Source: Bugula neritina (taxonomy: Eukaryota; Bryozoa; Gymnolaemata; Cheilostomatida; Bugulidae). Taken from it: a DNA stretch of 64,000 nt. This document shows, one piece after another, positions 1 to 12,200 of this stretch; positions within the stretch are counted from its first letter, which is position 1, and each line of letters begins with the position of its first letter. The notes under the pieces were generated by a model that saw only the letters and a list, made by a program, of their open reading frames with translations, searched no databases and was not told the DNA's origin. The DNA lies in NCBI GenBank assembly GCA_964035545.1, contig OZ037769.1, forward strand, positions 6,568,429-6,632,428. Reading direction: 5' to 3'. The position numbers and the translations under genes were made by a program.

Positions 1-1138
1 ATTGGCATTAAAAGCTGATCTCTCTGGATTATCTCGATAGATAGACGATAAAGTTGCTGGTTTATCTATTAAAATAAATTTAAAATTATATAGATAGTTT
101 AAACTTTAAAACATTAAGGAATTTTAAAAAAAGAGATGGGTATTTTATATGATACACATCTTAGTACAATTTACGTTCAGCACCATGATACTTAGTTCAT
201 ACAATTTACTTCAATGTACCATAATTAATGCAAGGACTACATTAATTTTTTTAGTAGTTGAATTGCTTTGTTAATTTAAAAAAAATGCACGAGGTTGATT
301 TAAAATGAATTTTTAAAGGCAAATTCTTAGAACAAAAATCCGTATACATTAGCAGCTCCAATTGTGAAAATAGATAAAACTGAAGACTTCGAATGTGTAA
401 CAAATTAAGTAAAATTACCCATTTCTATTCACAGTGCAGTGCCCACAGAATATGAATTATTGTGTGCTGCAAATATTTCCCACAAACAAATATAAACAAC
501 ACACACTCACCTAAAGCTAGGAACTTGTTCAGAAATGTGTGAAGGTCATCTCTAACGTAAACAGCAGAGCCATTTCCAATGTCTTGAGTCAGCTGATTAG
601 GATTGAGACAAGTTTCAAATGTACACTCTGTGAGTGTCTGGACATGGAGGTGATATCCATGACATTTCTTATTGATGAGACATTCATAAGCACAGAGGTG
701 TGTAGAGTGGTGACGCTGTGAGATGTTCACTGATGATGTCACCAGTTCTGAAGGAAGACTCATTCTAGTGAAACCACCAACTTCTGTCAGACCAGCCACA
801 ACAGGGACCATGACTGCCAAAATTGCTACAATATTTCATGTCTTTGCTATAAACAGGTGTTTAAAAAAAAGTAAAACATTATAATATATACAATATTGAA
901 TGTAATCAAATTATATATAACCCAAAAATAAAATTACCATCTTTGTAAAACTCGCATTAGTATGGCACTACTTTAATATATTAACTAATTTTTGTCATCA
1001 AGAATGATTAAATTATATATCGTAATACTTTGGAGTTTAGAAATGCTGTAGATTAATAAAATATTTTACCTTATATAGTTTTCATGAGAAGTCAAGAAAC
1101 TGTGTACAATTACAAATTTACTTACCGAGAATCTTCAT
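1..1138 (-). CDS. PAN + fucolectin (FTP) secreted protein, gene A (3' end outside window)
   Basis: Leftmost of three tandem lectin-like genes. Exons read on the minus strand: exon 1 at 1138-1126 (13 nt, ATG), exon 2 at 825-511 (315 nt), exon 3 from 65 to the window edge. Exon 4 is missing because the window ends. Exons 1 and 2 join to a signal peptide that starts MKILAILAVMVPVVAG. A Cys-rich PAN/apple-like domain follows, with Cys spacing C-x3-C-x5-C-x12-C-x4-C around LCAYECLINKKC. Exon 3 starts the FTP (F5/8 type C-like) lectin domain. Phases agree (1 and 1), and the splice sites are gtaagt/gtgagt donors with tag acceptors. It is nearly identical to gene B in exons and introns, so the duplication is recent. 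Family knowledge: FTP proteins are secreted Ca-dependent fucose-binding lectins used in innate recognition. Sugar binding is inferred here, not shown. Confidence 0.82.
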
Positions 1139-2984
1139 ATTTCTAGTCAACGCAACAAGATTATAAACATTTGCTTTGTCTTTTACAACGGCCAAATGGC
1201 AACTACTCAGAATTGCATACGCAGCTCAAATAAAGTTATGAAACATAAACAATCTTTTAATGTATATTACTCTAGAAATACAACAACCTCTTTAAAGATA
1301 AGATAAAATGTATATGTTTATTGATTTATATAGTATAATATACAGTATAGTATAGTAATAGTATAGTATATAGTAAAACAAGTTGATGATCTTCTCAAAG
1401 GTTTTAGTACAATTGCAAGTTGTTAGGTTAATGATAAATATGTTGCTATAAATATAAACAGTATTTCAATTGATGTAAAACATCCTTTGATATATAATGC
1501 CTTAGAAATACAAACTATCCTATAAAAGTAAAATAAATCGTATATAGTTATTGATTTATGTAGTATATAACAAGTTGATGACTTTTCTAAAAGGTTTTAG
1601 CACAATTGCAAGTTGTTAAGTTAATGGTGAAGGTGTTGCTAACTATAAACAGCCTTTTACTGTAATACATTCAAAATATTGGTCAAAACTAATATATGTA
1701 TATTAATATATAGTTGAATGCTTCGTCACCTTTCAACTACTGCTGGATTGATTTAGCTAAAACCAGCATTTTAAGCAACCACACGTAATTTGTAAATGTA
1801 TGTGAGCTTGTTTTTTAAATTTTCTAAAAACTTTTTAGAATATTATGTAAAAAATCTTTCACGTTGAAACTTTGAAACCTGGCTTTTCATAGCACTAGAA
1901 ACTAAATATCAACTTGGGTATCCTGAAATAGTGGTAATCCTACAACTTCTGCAGTACTTATGTATAGCTTCACAGTTGAATTGCACAGAATTTATGTTAA
2001 TTCTATAGAGCAAGACCTACATACAGCGTAGGAATATTTATACAGCTTCCATCACAATAACATTTACATCTACAATTGATTATTTCAGGGCAGTTGATGT
2101 TAGTATGTATATGTACTTTAGCGTTTGCATACTTTATTCTGTTTGCACTTCTTTTAACTTTTTATTACTTCTTCAAGTGAAATGTGGCATAAAATATAGA
2201 TATTTGAAAATTATTTGTTTGTTTAGGTATCATAATCAGACTTCAGAAATTGCAAAACTATAATTATTGCAAATAGTTGCAAAATAGCCTGCGTTATACT
2301 GTTATAGGATATCCATTACATGTTCTAGGTACTTTCTCTTTGCATTTGAAATAAATATTTCAACAGTTTGTTTCTGAATTTATGTTATACCTGATAATAT
2401 GACATGTTATAATATTACATTCTTAGAATACTTATTCTGCTTCACATATAACTACATTATTATAACCATCTAAGGACGTCATATTAAATGCTTTCTCTAC
2501 AACACACACACACACACGCACGCACGCACGCGGATGCGCAGACACATGCACACACAAAGTAGTATTCTCATTTTCCATGGAGGCAAATAACTTTGTATAG
2601 TTCAGCTGTTATGCACAGAGTATGACACACTCCTGATTCATCAAATAACCTTCCAAATTGAATGCATTACATAGCTGTGATTAACTGTGTTTGTTTTGTC
2701 ACAGCAGCCCGCACACTGCACACATATATACATTATATCATATATATGGTGTTCTATAGTAGGTCAGGTGCTTATATAGTATACTTACATACCAGGTATA
2801 TTGTATGCAAAAATATTATGCACATTCAAGCTTTTAGATTTATTACATTTACTTATTATGGTAATCATAATTTTTTTTAATGAATTTATTAGATCTTCAA
2901 AAGAAGGCGTTGAAACATCAATTTCAAAAGCAAAGAAAAGGAATCTAGAACATGTAATGAATAAAGTAAAACATTGAGATTGAA
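1139..2984. other. Spacer upstream of lectin gene A
   Basis: No coding exon is seen. It holds AT-rich sequence with short TATAGTA runs near 1320-1375, a direct internal repeat of a TTTTAGYACAATTGCAAGTTG type motif (about 1400 and 1600), and a short CA/CG-CA tract at about 2500-2560. The promoter of gene A should lie just above 1138. The whole stretch is duplicated at 6092-7911. Confidence 0.6.
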
Positions 2985-3414
2985 TAGACCCTTTTCAGAG
3001 GTCCCCAATGTCCTGCTTATTATTAAGAGTTGTGCTCTCCTAAAAAGAAAATTGTTGAACAAAATAGACTATTGAACTCATTTTTGTGGTTTTGGTTGCT
3101 GAGCAATGCTGAAATGCCATTTCAGCATTGCTCAGTAACCAAAACCACAAAACCGCTTTTAAGTTTATTTTCTTAAAAAAATTTTCATGAAGAAATACTG
3201 TTAAAATTTTTTTGAACTGCTATATATGTGTGCTTATGCCCAAATATCTATCTCCTAAAAGAGCAATTCTTTATCATAATTAGAATTTTAGGTAGCAGCT
3301 AAACTTTAAATTTTCAATGAGTTTGTGCTTTATACAAAAGTTCAACCTATTCAATTTGGGAGGACACAACTCTTAATTGTAAAGAGGATACCAGGGACTT
3401 CTGAAAAGGGTCTA
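2985..3414. mobile_element. Foldback MITE with TIRs (copy 1)
   Basis: The left end TAGACCCTTTTCAGAGGTCC is the inverted complement of the right end GGACTTCTGAAAAGGGTCTA with few mismatches, giving TIRs of about 28 bp. The centre is a near-perfect hairpin at about 3083-3152 (TGTGGTTTTGGTTGCTGAGC and its complement). No ORF is present. TA at both ends could be a mariner-type target duplication. Copies lie at 7912-8342 and, as a fragment, at 52793-52912. Confidence 0.8.
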
Positions 3415-4305
3415 TTATTATGGGACATAGGGTTTGTTAGGTTGATCAACCAATAAAGTAACTCTTCAGTGCCAGCTTGCTGACTTTTACATTTAACTTC
3501 TCTACCAAGAATTCACGTTAATTAGGTTTAATTGTCTTGTGGCATCTGCATGTTTGTTTGCATCTAAAAAGCTTCTACTGCTGTCAAGAGTCAAAGATAT
3601 GGACAATTCTAAAATGTCGATAGCACATGGTAAAATGGCTGCTGAAAATTTTTACCGACTGTCACACAAGAAATCGTCTTCTCAATAGTAGATATATGTA
3701 ATTAAATCATTTGAAATCTAGAGCTGAGAAGAAACAATCACCAGGAAAGCACGTGAGCTGCGTACAATATTCAATAAGCAGATAATTCTAACATATATAA
3801 TCTCAAAGATCATATCCAACATGTATACTGCATTACTAAAGCAGATATAGTATTACCTTGCTAACTTACATTGATCAACCTTTCACTCACTCAAAATGTT
3901 GTTATATAATGTAGTTAGTAGTATTTACAAAAACTTAGAATTTAAAGGAAATTAAAATATTTTGCACATACATGTAATAATGATGCATGGAGTTGATTTA
4001 TTCGTGAATGCAGATACAATATTTATAATGAGCAATCAATAGTTTATTTTTGCTAAATTTAAAAGAAAATCAAAATACTCAGTAAATGTATATTGATGTG
4101 TAGCTTTTTTGTTATTTCACTTTAAACACAATCACAATAAACTTTTAACACGAATGAAAGACTTTCATATACCATCTCCCACTTGAAAGTAGTGCAACAC
4201 TAAATACTACATGCATCAAACAAATAGCAACATTGAAAAGTTTATTACATTTATACTTAAAACAGAGGCAGTTAGACGAAGACAGGGCAATGTTTTTGCA
4301 CCTTG
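3415..4305. other. Spacer downstream of lectin gene B
   Basis: AT-rich, with no exon or other element recognised. It presumably includes the 3' UTR of gene B, transcribed leftward. It is duplicated at 8343-9268. Confidence 0.55.
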
Positions 4306-6091
4306 TTACAAGCCATGGACCTCAATCTCATAGAGATTAAGAAAGTCTGTTACATTAAACAAGACTTGAACAAACCGCCCTCTGATTGGTTGATAACATG
4401 TCACGAGAGTAAAAACTTGGTTTAAAAGATCATCATGATAATAGCAGAGAACTTCTTGGTTGGTTCCGGTGTATTCTATATCTTCTTCTGTCATAGACAC
4501 AGTTATTTCCGCATTTTTTGACCTTTTCCATGACTCAGCGCGCTTCAAACAAGTTGTAAGCCTTATTGACATACATGTATTCGTGTATACAATTTGAGAA
4601 GTAAATTGTTTTTACACATAAACCGATGTGTAAATTTTATTCATTTTATAAACTTTAGGAAATTTGATTGAAACGAATTGAAAAGAAGAGTGTGATCTGT
4701 TTATATAATATTATTTTCCATGGAAACATTTGGGAAAGCGTTGCATAATATTATTATAATAGCATGCAGTGCTTTGAGGAAACTACTCAGATTAATGGAT
4801 GCATAAAAACTTTATAAGTTTATAAAGCTGTCAGCTTACTTACATTCTCATCTCTATTCAGTATATTGACTGCCCAAACACAATAAACAGCTTCAAGATC
4901 AACTCTCCACCAGGGTCTAGTTTCTGTCTTAGTGTGAGCCAAATTGGAAGGCTGGTCATCAGTAGGGAGATAAATCCCATCATTGCCATTAAAAGCTGAT
5001 AGTTTTGGATTATCTCGATAGATAGATGATAAAGTTGCTGGTTTATCTGTTAAAGTATTTACATTTTTTGGATTAAGGAAATTTTAAAAAATGAGAGATG
5101 GGTATTTTATAGTATACACGTTTTAGTGCAATTTATGTTCAGCACTTAATTTACTTTCCTTCAATTTCCATAATTAATGCAGAGACTGCATTAATTTTCT
5201 TTAAGTATTTAAATTACTTTGTTAATTTAAAAAAAATGCAAGTGGTTGATTTAAAAGGAAGTTTTAGAGGCAACGTTTTAGAGCAAAAACCCCATATACA
5301 TCAGCAACTAAAATTGTAAAAAATAGATAAAACTGAAGACTCTGAGTGTGTACTATAAATTAAATGAAATGACTTATTTCTCTTCAAAGTGCAGTGCCCG
5401 CGAATAGATGAATTATTATACTACAAATATTTCACACAAACAAATATAAACATCACACACTCACCTAAAGCCAGGAACTTGTTCAGAAATGTGTGAAGGT
5501 CATCTCTAACGTAAACAGCAGAGCCATTTCCAACGTCTTGAGTCAACTGATTAGGATTGAGACAAGTTTCAAATGAACATTCTGTGAGTGTTTGGACATG
5601 GAGGTGATATCCATGACATTTCTTATTGATGAGACATTCATAAGCACAGAGGTGTGTAGAGTGGTGACCCTGTGAGATGTTTACTGATGATGTCACCAGC
5701 TCTGAGGGAAGACTCATTCTAGTGAAACCACCAACTTCTTTCAGACCAGCCACAACAGGGACCATGACTACCAAAATTGCTACAATATATTTTATATCTT
5801 TGTCATAGACAGACGTTATGAAGCAGATGACATAATTATTATATACAATGTTGAATGCAATCAACTTATATAATGCAAAAATAAAATTACCATATTTGTA
5901 AAAGTCGCATTAGTATATGACACTACTTTAATATTTGCTAATTCTGTCATCAAGAATGATTAAATTATACGTCATAATACTTTGAAATTTAGAAATGCTA
6001 CAAAATAATAAGATATTTTATCTTATAAAGTTTGCATGAGAACTCATGAAACTGAATGTAATTGAAAATTCAACTTACCTAGAATCTCCAT
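4306..6091 (-). CDS. PAN + fucolectin (FTP) secreted protein, gene B (complete, 255 aa)
   Basis: Exons: 6091-6079 (ATG plus 10 nt), 5779-5465, 5046-4844 and 4542-4306 (stop). The total is 768 nt, 255 aa plus stop, with all phases consistent. Residues 1 to about 18 are a signal peptide (MEILAILVVMVPVVAG). About 20-105 is a PAN/apple-like domain with five closely spaced Cys. About 110-255 is an FTP domain with the family hallmark AHT...RPWWRVDLEAVY...NILNR and a second half ending in LYEIEVHGL. His of AHT is 27 residues before Arg of NR, the spacing expected for the fucose-contacting pair in eel fucolectin. However, the vicinal Cys-Cys and second Arg that normally follow NR are replaced (DEN then RAES). 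Exon 2 ends in a gtgagt donor. The product is probably extracellular. The combination of PAN with FTP in one small protein is not one I recognise as a named gene. Confidence 0.88.
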
Positions 6092-7911
6092 ATCTAAAGT
6101 CAACAAAACAATGTCATAATATAAATGCTGGTTTTGCCTTTCGCAATGGCCGAATGGTAAGTACTCAGTATTACATACGCGGCTCAAATAAAGTTATGAA
6201 AGATAAACATCTTATAATATATATTACACAAGTAATACAAACTCCTGTTTAAAGATAAGATAAAATATATAATTATTGATTTATATAAAAAAAACAAGTT
6301 GATAACTTTTGTAAAAGGTTTTAGTATAATTACATGTTGTGAAGTTGATGGTAAAGGTGTTGCTAAATATAAACAATATTTCAGTGTAAAACATCCTTTG
6401 ATATATAATACATTAGGAATACAAACTTTCCTATAAAAGTAAAATAAATCGTATTTATAATTATTGATTTATATAGTATAAACCAAGTTGATAATTTTCC
6501 TAAAAGGTTTTAGCACAATTGCAAGTTTTTATGTTAATGGTGAAGGTGTTGCTACCTATTATATAAACAGCTTTTTACTGTAATACATTTAAAAGTTTGG
6601 TCAAAACTAATTTATGTATATAAATATATAGTTGAATGCTCGATCAACTTTCAACTATTGCTGGATTGATTTAGCTAAAACCAGCATTTTAAGCAACCAC
6701 ACGTAATTTGTAAATGTATGTGAGCTTGTTATTTGAATTTTCTAAAAGTTTTTTAAAATATTATGTGAAAAAACTTTCATGTTGAAACTTTGGAACCTGG
6801 CTTTTCATAGCACTATAAACTAAATACCAACCTGGGTATCCTGAAATAGTGGTAATCCTATAACATTCTAGTACTTATGTAACTCTACAGTTGAATTGCA
6901 CAGAATTTATGTTAATTCTATAGAGCAAGACCTACATACAGTGTGTAGGAATATTTATACAGCTTCCATCACAATAACATTTACATCTACAATTGATTAT
7001 TTCAGTGCAGTTGATGTTAGTATGTATATGTACTTTAGCGTTTGCATACTTTATTCTGTTTGCACTTGTTTTAACTTTTTATTACTTCTTCTAGTGAAAT
7101 GCGGCATAAAATATAGATATTTGAAAATTAATTGTTTGTTTAGGTATCATAATCAAACTTCAAAAATTGCAAAACTATAATTATTGCAAATAGTTGCAAA
7201 ATAGCCTGCGTTATACTGTTATAGGATATCCATTACATGTTCTAGGTGCTTTCTCTTTGCATTTGAAATAAATATTTCAACAGTTTGTTTTTGAATTTAT
7301 GTTATACCTGATAGTATGACATATTATAATATTACATTCTTAGAATACTTATTCCGCTTCACATATAACTACATTATTATAATCATCTAAGAACGTCATA
7401 TTAAATGCTTTCTGTACAACACACACACACGCACACGGATGCGCAGGCACATGCACGCACAAGGTAGCATTCTTATTTTCCATGGAGGCAAATAACTTTA
7501 TATAGCTCAGCTGTTACGCACAGAGTATGACACACTCCTGATTCATCAAATAACCTTCCAAATTGAATGCATTACATAGCTGCAATTAACTGTGTTTGTT
7601 TTGTCACAGCACACGCACACTTCATATACAGCAGACCGCACACTGCACACATATATACATTATATCATATATATGGTGTTCTATAGTAGGTCAGGTGCTT
7701 ATATAGTATACATACATACTAGGTACATTGTATGTAAAAATATTATGCACCTTCAAGCTTTTAGATTTATTACATTTACTCATTATGGTAATCATAAATT
7801 TCTTTAATGAATTTATCAGATCTTCAAAAGAAGGCGTTGAAACATCAAATTCAAAAGCAAAGAAAAATAATCTAGAACATGTGATGAATAAAGTAAAACA
7901 TTGAGATCGAA
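6092..7911. other. Spacer upstream of lectin gene B
   Basis: Duplicate of 1139-2984. It has the same landmarks, including a short CA tract at about 7420-7450. Short ORFs in both copies are not conserved in frame, so I read none as coding. The promoter of gene B should lie directly above 6091. Confidence 0.6.
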
Positions 7912-8342
7912 TAGAACCTTTTCAGAGGTCCCCAATGTCCAGCTTACAATTAAGAGTTGTGCTCTCTTAAAATGAAAATTGTTAAACAAAATAAACTATT
8001 GAACTCATTTTTGTGGTTTTGGTTGCTGAGCAATGCTGAAATGCCATTTCAGCATTGCTCCGTAACCAATACCACAAAACCGCTTTTAAAAGTTTATTTT
8101 CTTAAAAGAATTTTCATGAAGAAATACTGTTAAAATTTTTTTGAACTGCTAATATGTGTGCTTATGCCCAAATATCTATCTCCTAAAAGAGCAATTCTTT
8201 ATCATAATTAGAATTTTATGTAGCAGCCAAACTTTAAATTTTCAATGAGTTTGTGCTTTATACAAAAGTTCAACCTATTCGATTTGGGAGGACACAACTC
8301 TTAATTGTAAAGAGGATACCAGGGACTTCTGAAAAGGGTCTA
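7912..8342. mobile_element. Foldback MITE with TIRs (copy 2)
   Basis: Copy of the element at 2985-3414, carried along by the segmental duplication rather than by a new insertion, because it sits at the same relative position. The central hairpin and right TIR are kept. The left TIR has lost one C (TAGAACCTTTTC). Confidence 0.8.
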
Positions 8343-9268
8343 TTATTATGGGACATAGGGTTTGTTAGGTTGATCAACCAATAAAGTAGCTCTTCAGTGC
8401 CAGCTTGCTGACTTTTACATTTAACTTCTCTACCAAGAATTCACATTAATTAGGTTTAATTGTCTTGTTGCATCTGCATGTTTGTTTGCATCTAAAAAGC
8501 TTCTACTGCTGTCAAGAGTCAAATATATGGACAACTCTGAAATGTGGATAGCACATGGTAAAACTGCTGCTGAAAATTTTTACTAACTGTCAAACAAGAA
8601 GTCGTCTTCTCAATAGTAGATATATGTAATTAAATCATTTCGAAATCTAGAGCTGAGAAGAAACAATAACCAGGAAAGCATGTGAATTGCATACAATATT
8701 CAATAAGCAGATAATTCCAACATGTATAATCTCAAAGATCATATCCAACATGTATACTGCATTACTAAAGCAGGTATAGTATTACCTTGCTAACTTACAT
8801 TGATCAACCTTTCACTCACTCAAAATGTTGTTATAGTACAGTTAGTAGTATTTAAAAAAACTTAGAATTTAAAGGAAATTAAAATATTTATTTCTCAAGC
8901 ACATATTCAACCAATATTTTGCACATATACATGTAATAATGATGCATGGAGTTGATTTATTCGTGAATGCAGATACAATATTTATAATGAGCAAACAATA
9001 GTTTATTTTTGCTAAATTTAAAAAAGAATCAAAATACTCAGTAAATGTATAATGATGTGTAGCTTTTTTGTTATTTCACTTTGAACACAATCACAATGAA
9101 TTTTCAACACGAATGAAAGACTTTCTTCATATACCATCTCCCACTTGAAAGTAGTGCAACACTAATTACTACATGCATCAAACAAATAGCAACATTAAAA
9201 AAGTTTATTACACTTATACTTAAAACAGAGGCAGTTAGACGAAGACAGGGCAACGTTTTTGTATCTTG
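8343..9268. other. Spacer downstream of lectin gene C
   Basis: Duplicate of 3415-4305, with no exon seen. It presumably contains the 3' UTR of gene C. Confidence 0.55.
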
Positions 9269-12200
9269 TTACAAGCCATGGACCTCAATCTCATAAAGAT
9301 TAAGAAAGTCTGTTACATTAAACAAGACTTGAACAAACTGCCCTCTGATTGGTTGATGACATGTCATGAGAGTAAAGGCTTGGTTTAAAAGACCATCATG
9401 ATAATAGCAGAGAACTTCTTGGTTGGTTCCGGTGTATTCTATATCTTCTTCTGCCATAGACACAGTTATCTCAGCATCTTTCGACCTTCTCCATGCACCA
9501 GCCCCCTTCAAAAGATTTTGAAGCATTATAACATTGTTAAAATAAATTGTATTTATGTGTACAAGGGCAGAAACAAAATAACTTTTAAGTGTAACTATGT
9601 AGATATATAATATTTCTGACTGAAAAAAATGAATCTCTCATTTTCTCACATTAAGTTTTAATTGGCTAATTAACCTCAACCTAAGTGCAGTGCATAAAGT
9701 ATCAGCAATGGTCTAGACTCTAGAGGCTAGAGCGGTATCATACAAATAGCTGTTAAATTTTTTAACCACCAAGAATAGATAAAGTTTACAAAAAACTGCT
9801 GTCAAAAATTACTCACATTGAAACATATTCTAGAGCTGCCATCTTACTTACATTCTCATTTCTATTCAGTATGTTGACTGCCCAAATACAATAAACAGCT
9901 TCAAGATCAACTCTCCACCAGGGTCTAGTTTCTCTGTTAGTGTGGGCCAAATTGGAAGGCTGATCAGCAGCGGGGAGATAATTTCCATCATTGCCATATG
10001 CAGCTTTCTTTGGATCATCCCGGTATGAAGATGATAGCCGTGATGGTTTACCTATCAAAACATACAGACTCTAAAATTGGTTTCAAGCAATTTGTAGAAT
10101 ATGTAGATTTGTCTTCTGTCTCCATTTTAGTGACACTAATAGTTCAATATATTCTACTCTTTCCAGATACAGTTTGAAATGGCTAAAGTTACCTCGTCAA
10201 ATACATTCATTGTAGTACAGTAAATGAATTAATTTTACTGTATTGTGGCAAAAAATTTTAGAAATAGTAAATACAATTTAAATTATATTGAGCGCTTGTT
10301 TTTAAATATGTGTGTATATATTAAATGCTGGATAATTTTAGACCCTATAGTTACGCCAAACCGGTGACAAGTGATCATAGCATGCAGCAGCAGTAAAAAT
10401 GTCAATGACCGTAATCATCAAGGAACTATTTATTCTCAATCAATTTTTCTCATGGCTTCAAGTATCAAAGAATACAGCGGGCTGCAGTCATTCTAATAAA
10501 TGTAATGCCTTTTATTATAGGGGTAACGGGGGCACAACGGTCATAGGGGTACAAAAAGCCGCCCAAATTGTGAGAGAACTTATTGACTTAGAGTTGTGAT
10601 TTTTTTTCATAAAAAGGTAATGACATAAATATTCAGCCATTGTAGTTTCAACACTTGCGGAACACACGTGTTGAAAAGGCGAGTGAAAAATTGTTTTTAC
10701 CTACTTTTTGTAAAATTCTCAAGATGTCGTTAAAGCTTTATAACTTTTTACACTTAAAGGCAACAAGTCTAGATTTTACTGATATTGTTGCCATTGCTTG
10801 TCTCTACATTGCTTAACTAGTATAACAGCAAACTCTAAAATAAATTTTCCTCGAAGCACATTTATGTTCAATTTGGCCATCCGGGGCACAATGGGCCACG
10901 CTGACCGGGGCACAATGGGCCACCTGATTATTGTACCCTGATCACTGTTATTAGTTTGTTTGCCCAAAAAGTTGGTTGAAATGTTACTAAAATCTATAGA
11001 TATAGCCATTTCTGACCTTTTTGTAAAATATCAAAGATATCATGGTAAGACTACAAAACTACAATGTGAAGCTCCCCTAATATATACATCTAGTGAGGTT
11101 AAAGCTTTGCTGTATCATACATAATACAGAACACTCTGCTGTTCCTACTAGTTATAGATAGTCATGATATTCATTATACATTATATCATTGAAGGAATAT
11201 ACATGTATTTGACTAAAATAAATTGTGATTTGCTCATTCGCTCCCCCCTCTCCCTTCCGTACTCCAGCCACCAACCGAAGCCATGCACCTTAGCTACAGT
11301 TCATAGAAAAAATTCCACTCAGAATTTTGTAGTACATGTTACTAAAGTTTTTTTTCTGATATAAGTTTGCCTGAAGTGTAAATAAAAAATTTTTTAGTTC
11401 TAAACAGTAATGATAATGGCACCGTAAAACTGAGTGATGTGCGTTTGATTTTGCCTTCCTCTGCTATATGTAGTGGCACAAACTGTGCAGCTAAAACATG
11501 AATTTTGCTGTAGATCTGAAAGAATATTTATATTTATTTGTAATAATAAATAAATTAAGATTAGATGCACCAACATCTGCAAAGTTTCAATATATTTGTT
11601 GAGTCCCACCCAGTGGCCCATTGTACCCCGGTACCGGGGCACAATGGGCCGATTTTTTCGTCATGAAAATTTCATTATTCTGAAAGTTGTGAGAGAGATA
11701 GAAACAACAAACTGATACCTGTAATAGACAACAGATGCAGCATTTAGACTAGAGATTGTTAAACTAGTAACTTGAAAAACAGACGAATGAGGGCAAAAAA
11801 TGCAAAACTCGGCCCGTTGTGCCCCCGTTACCCCTAATAATCTTTATCCTGAGCCCAAAATTTACTTGAAATAATATATAAAGCTCTTTACAGAAAATAC
11901 TGCAGCTGTGAAAAAATTATAAATATTAGGTTTCAGTTCTATTTTATGTCTTTGAGCTGCAGTAAAACGATAATAAATATGTGTTTGCTGATAAACATAC
12001 ATGCGAAGAATTGATTTTTAAATTTCTTGAGTGCTACCTTAAAAGTGATTAGCCCTTTTAGCTTTCTTAATTAACCGCTATAGGTATTATATCATATAAT
12101 GTATCATATATAATAGTATTGTAATAATTTATTTTCATGGTAAAAGTTTTCAATTTTATATTTGCCAGTTTCAGTTGATTGGGGGTTAAATACAGATGGC

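Larger units (their letters stand above)
1..4560. repeat. Tandem segmental duplication, left copy
   Basis: This block matches 4984 to about 9523 almost base for base, at a spacing of 4926 to 4981. Matching landmarks include exon 3 acceptors (65 and 5046), exon 1 (1126 and 6079), the MITE (2985 and 7912) and exon 4 (4306 and 9269). Homology stops just upstream of exon 4, so the breakpoint is in intron 3 of the lectin gene. Confidence 0.85.
4984..9523. repeat. Tandem segmental duplication, right copy
   Basis: This is the second copy of the block at 1-4560. It carries exons 1-3 of gene B, the intergenic spacer with its MITE, and exon 4 of gene C. Small indels and scattered substitutions separate the copies. 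Confidence 0.85.

Noticed and set aside
539-721. 60-codon plus-strand ORF, also seen at 13356-13538
   Set aside because: Antisense shadow of the conserved PAN exon. The minus-strand frame has the signal peptide, Cys pattern and splice phases.
2662-2880. 72-codon ORF repeated as a 71-codon ORF at 7592-7807
   Set aside because: Duplicated only because the whole spacer is duplicated. It differs by frame-altering changes at the start and has no signal peptide or splice context.
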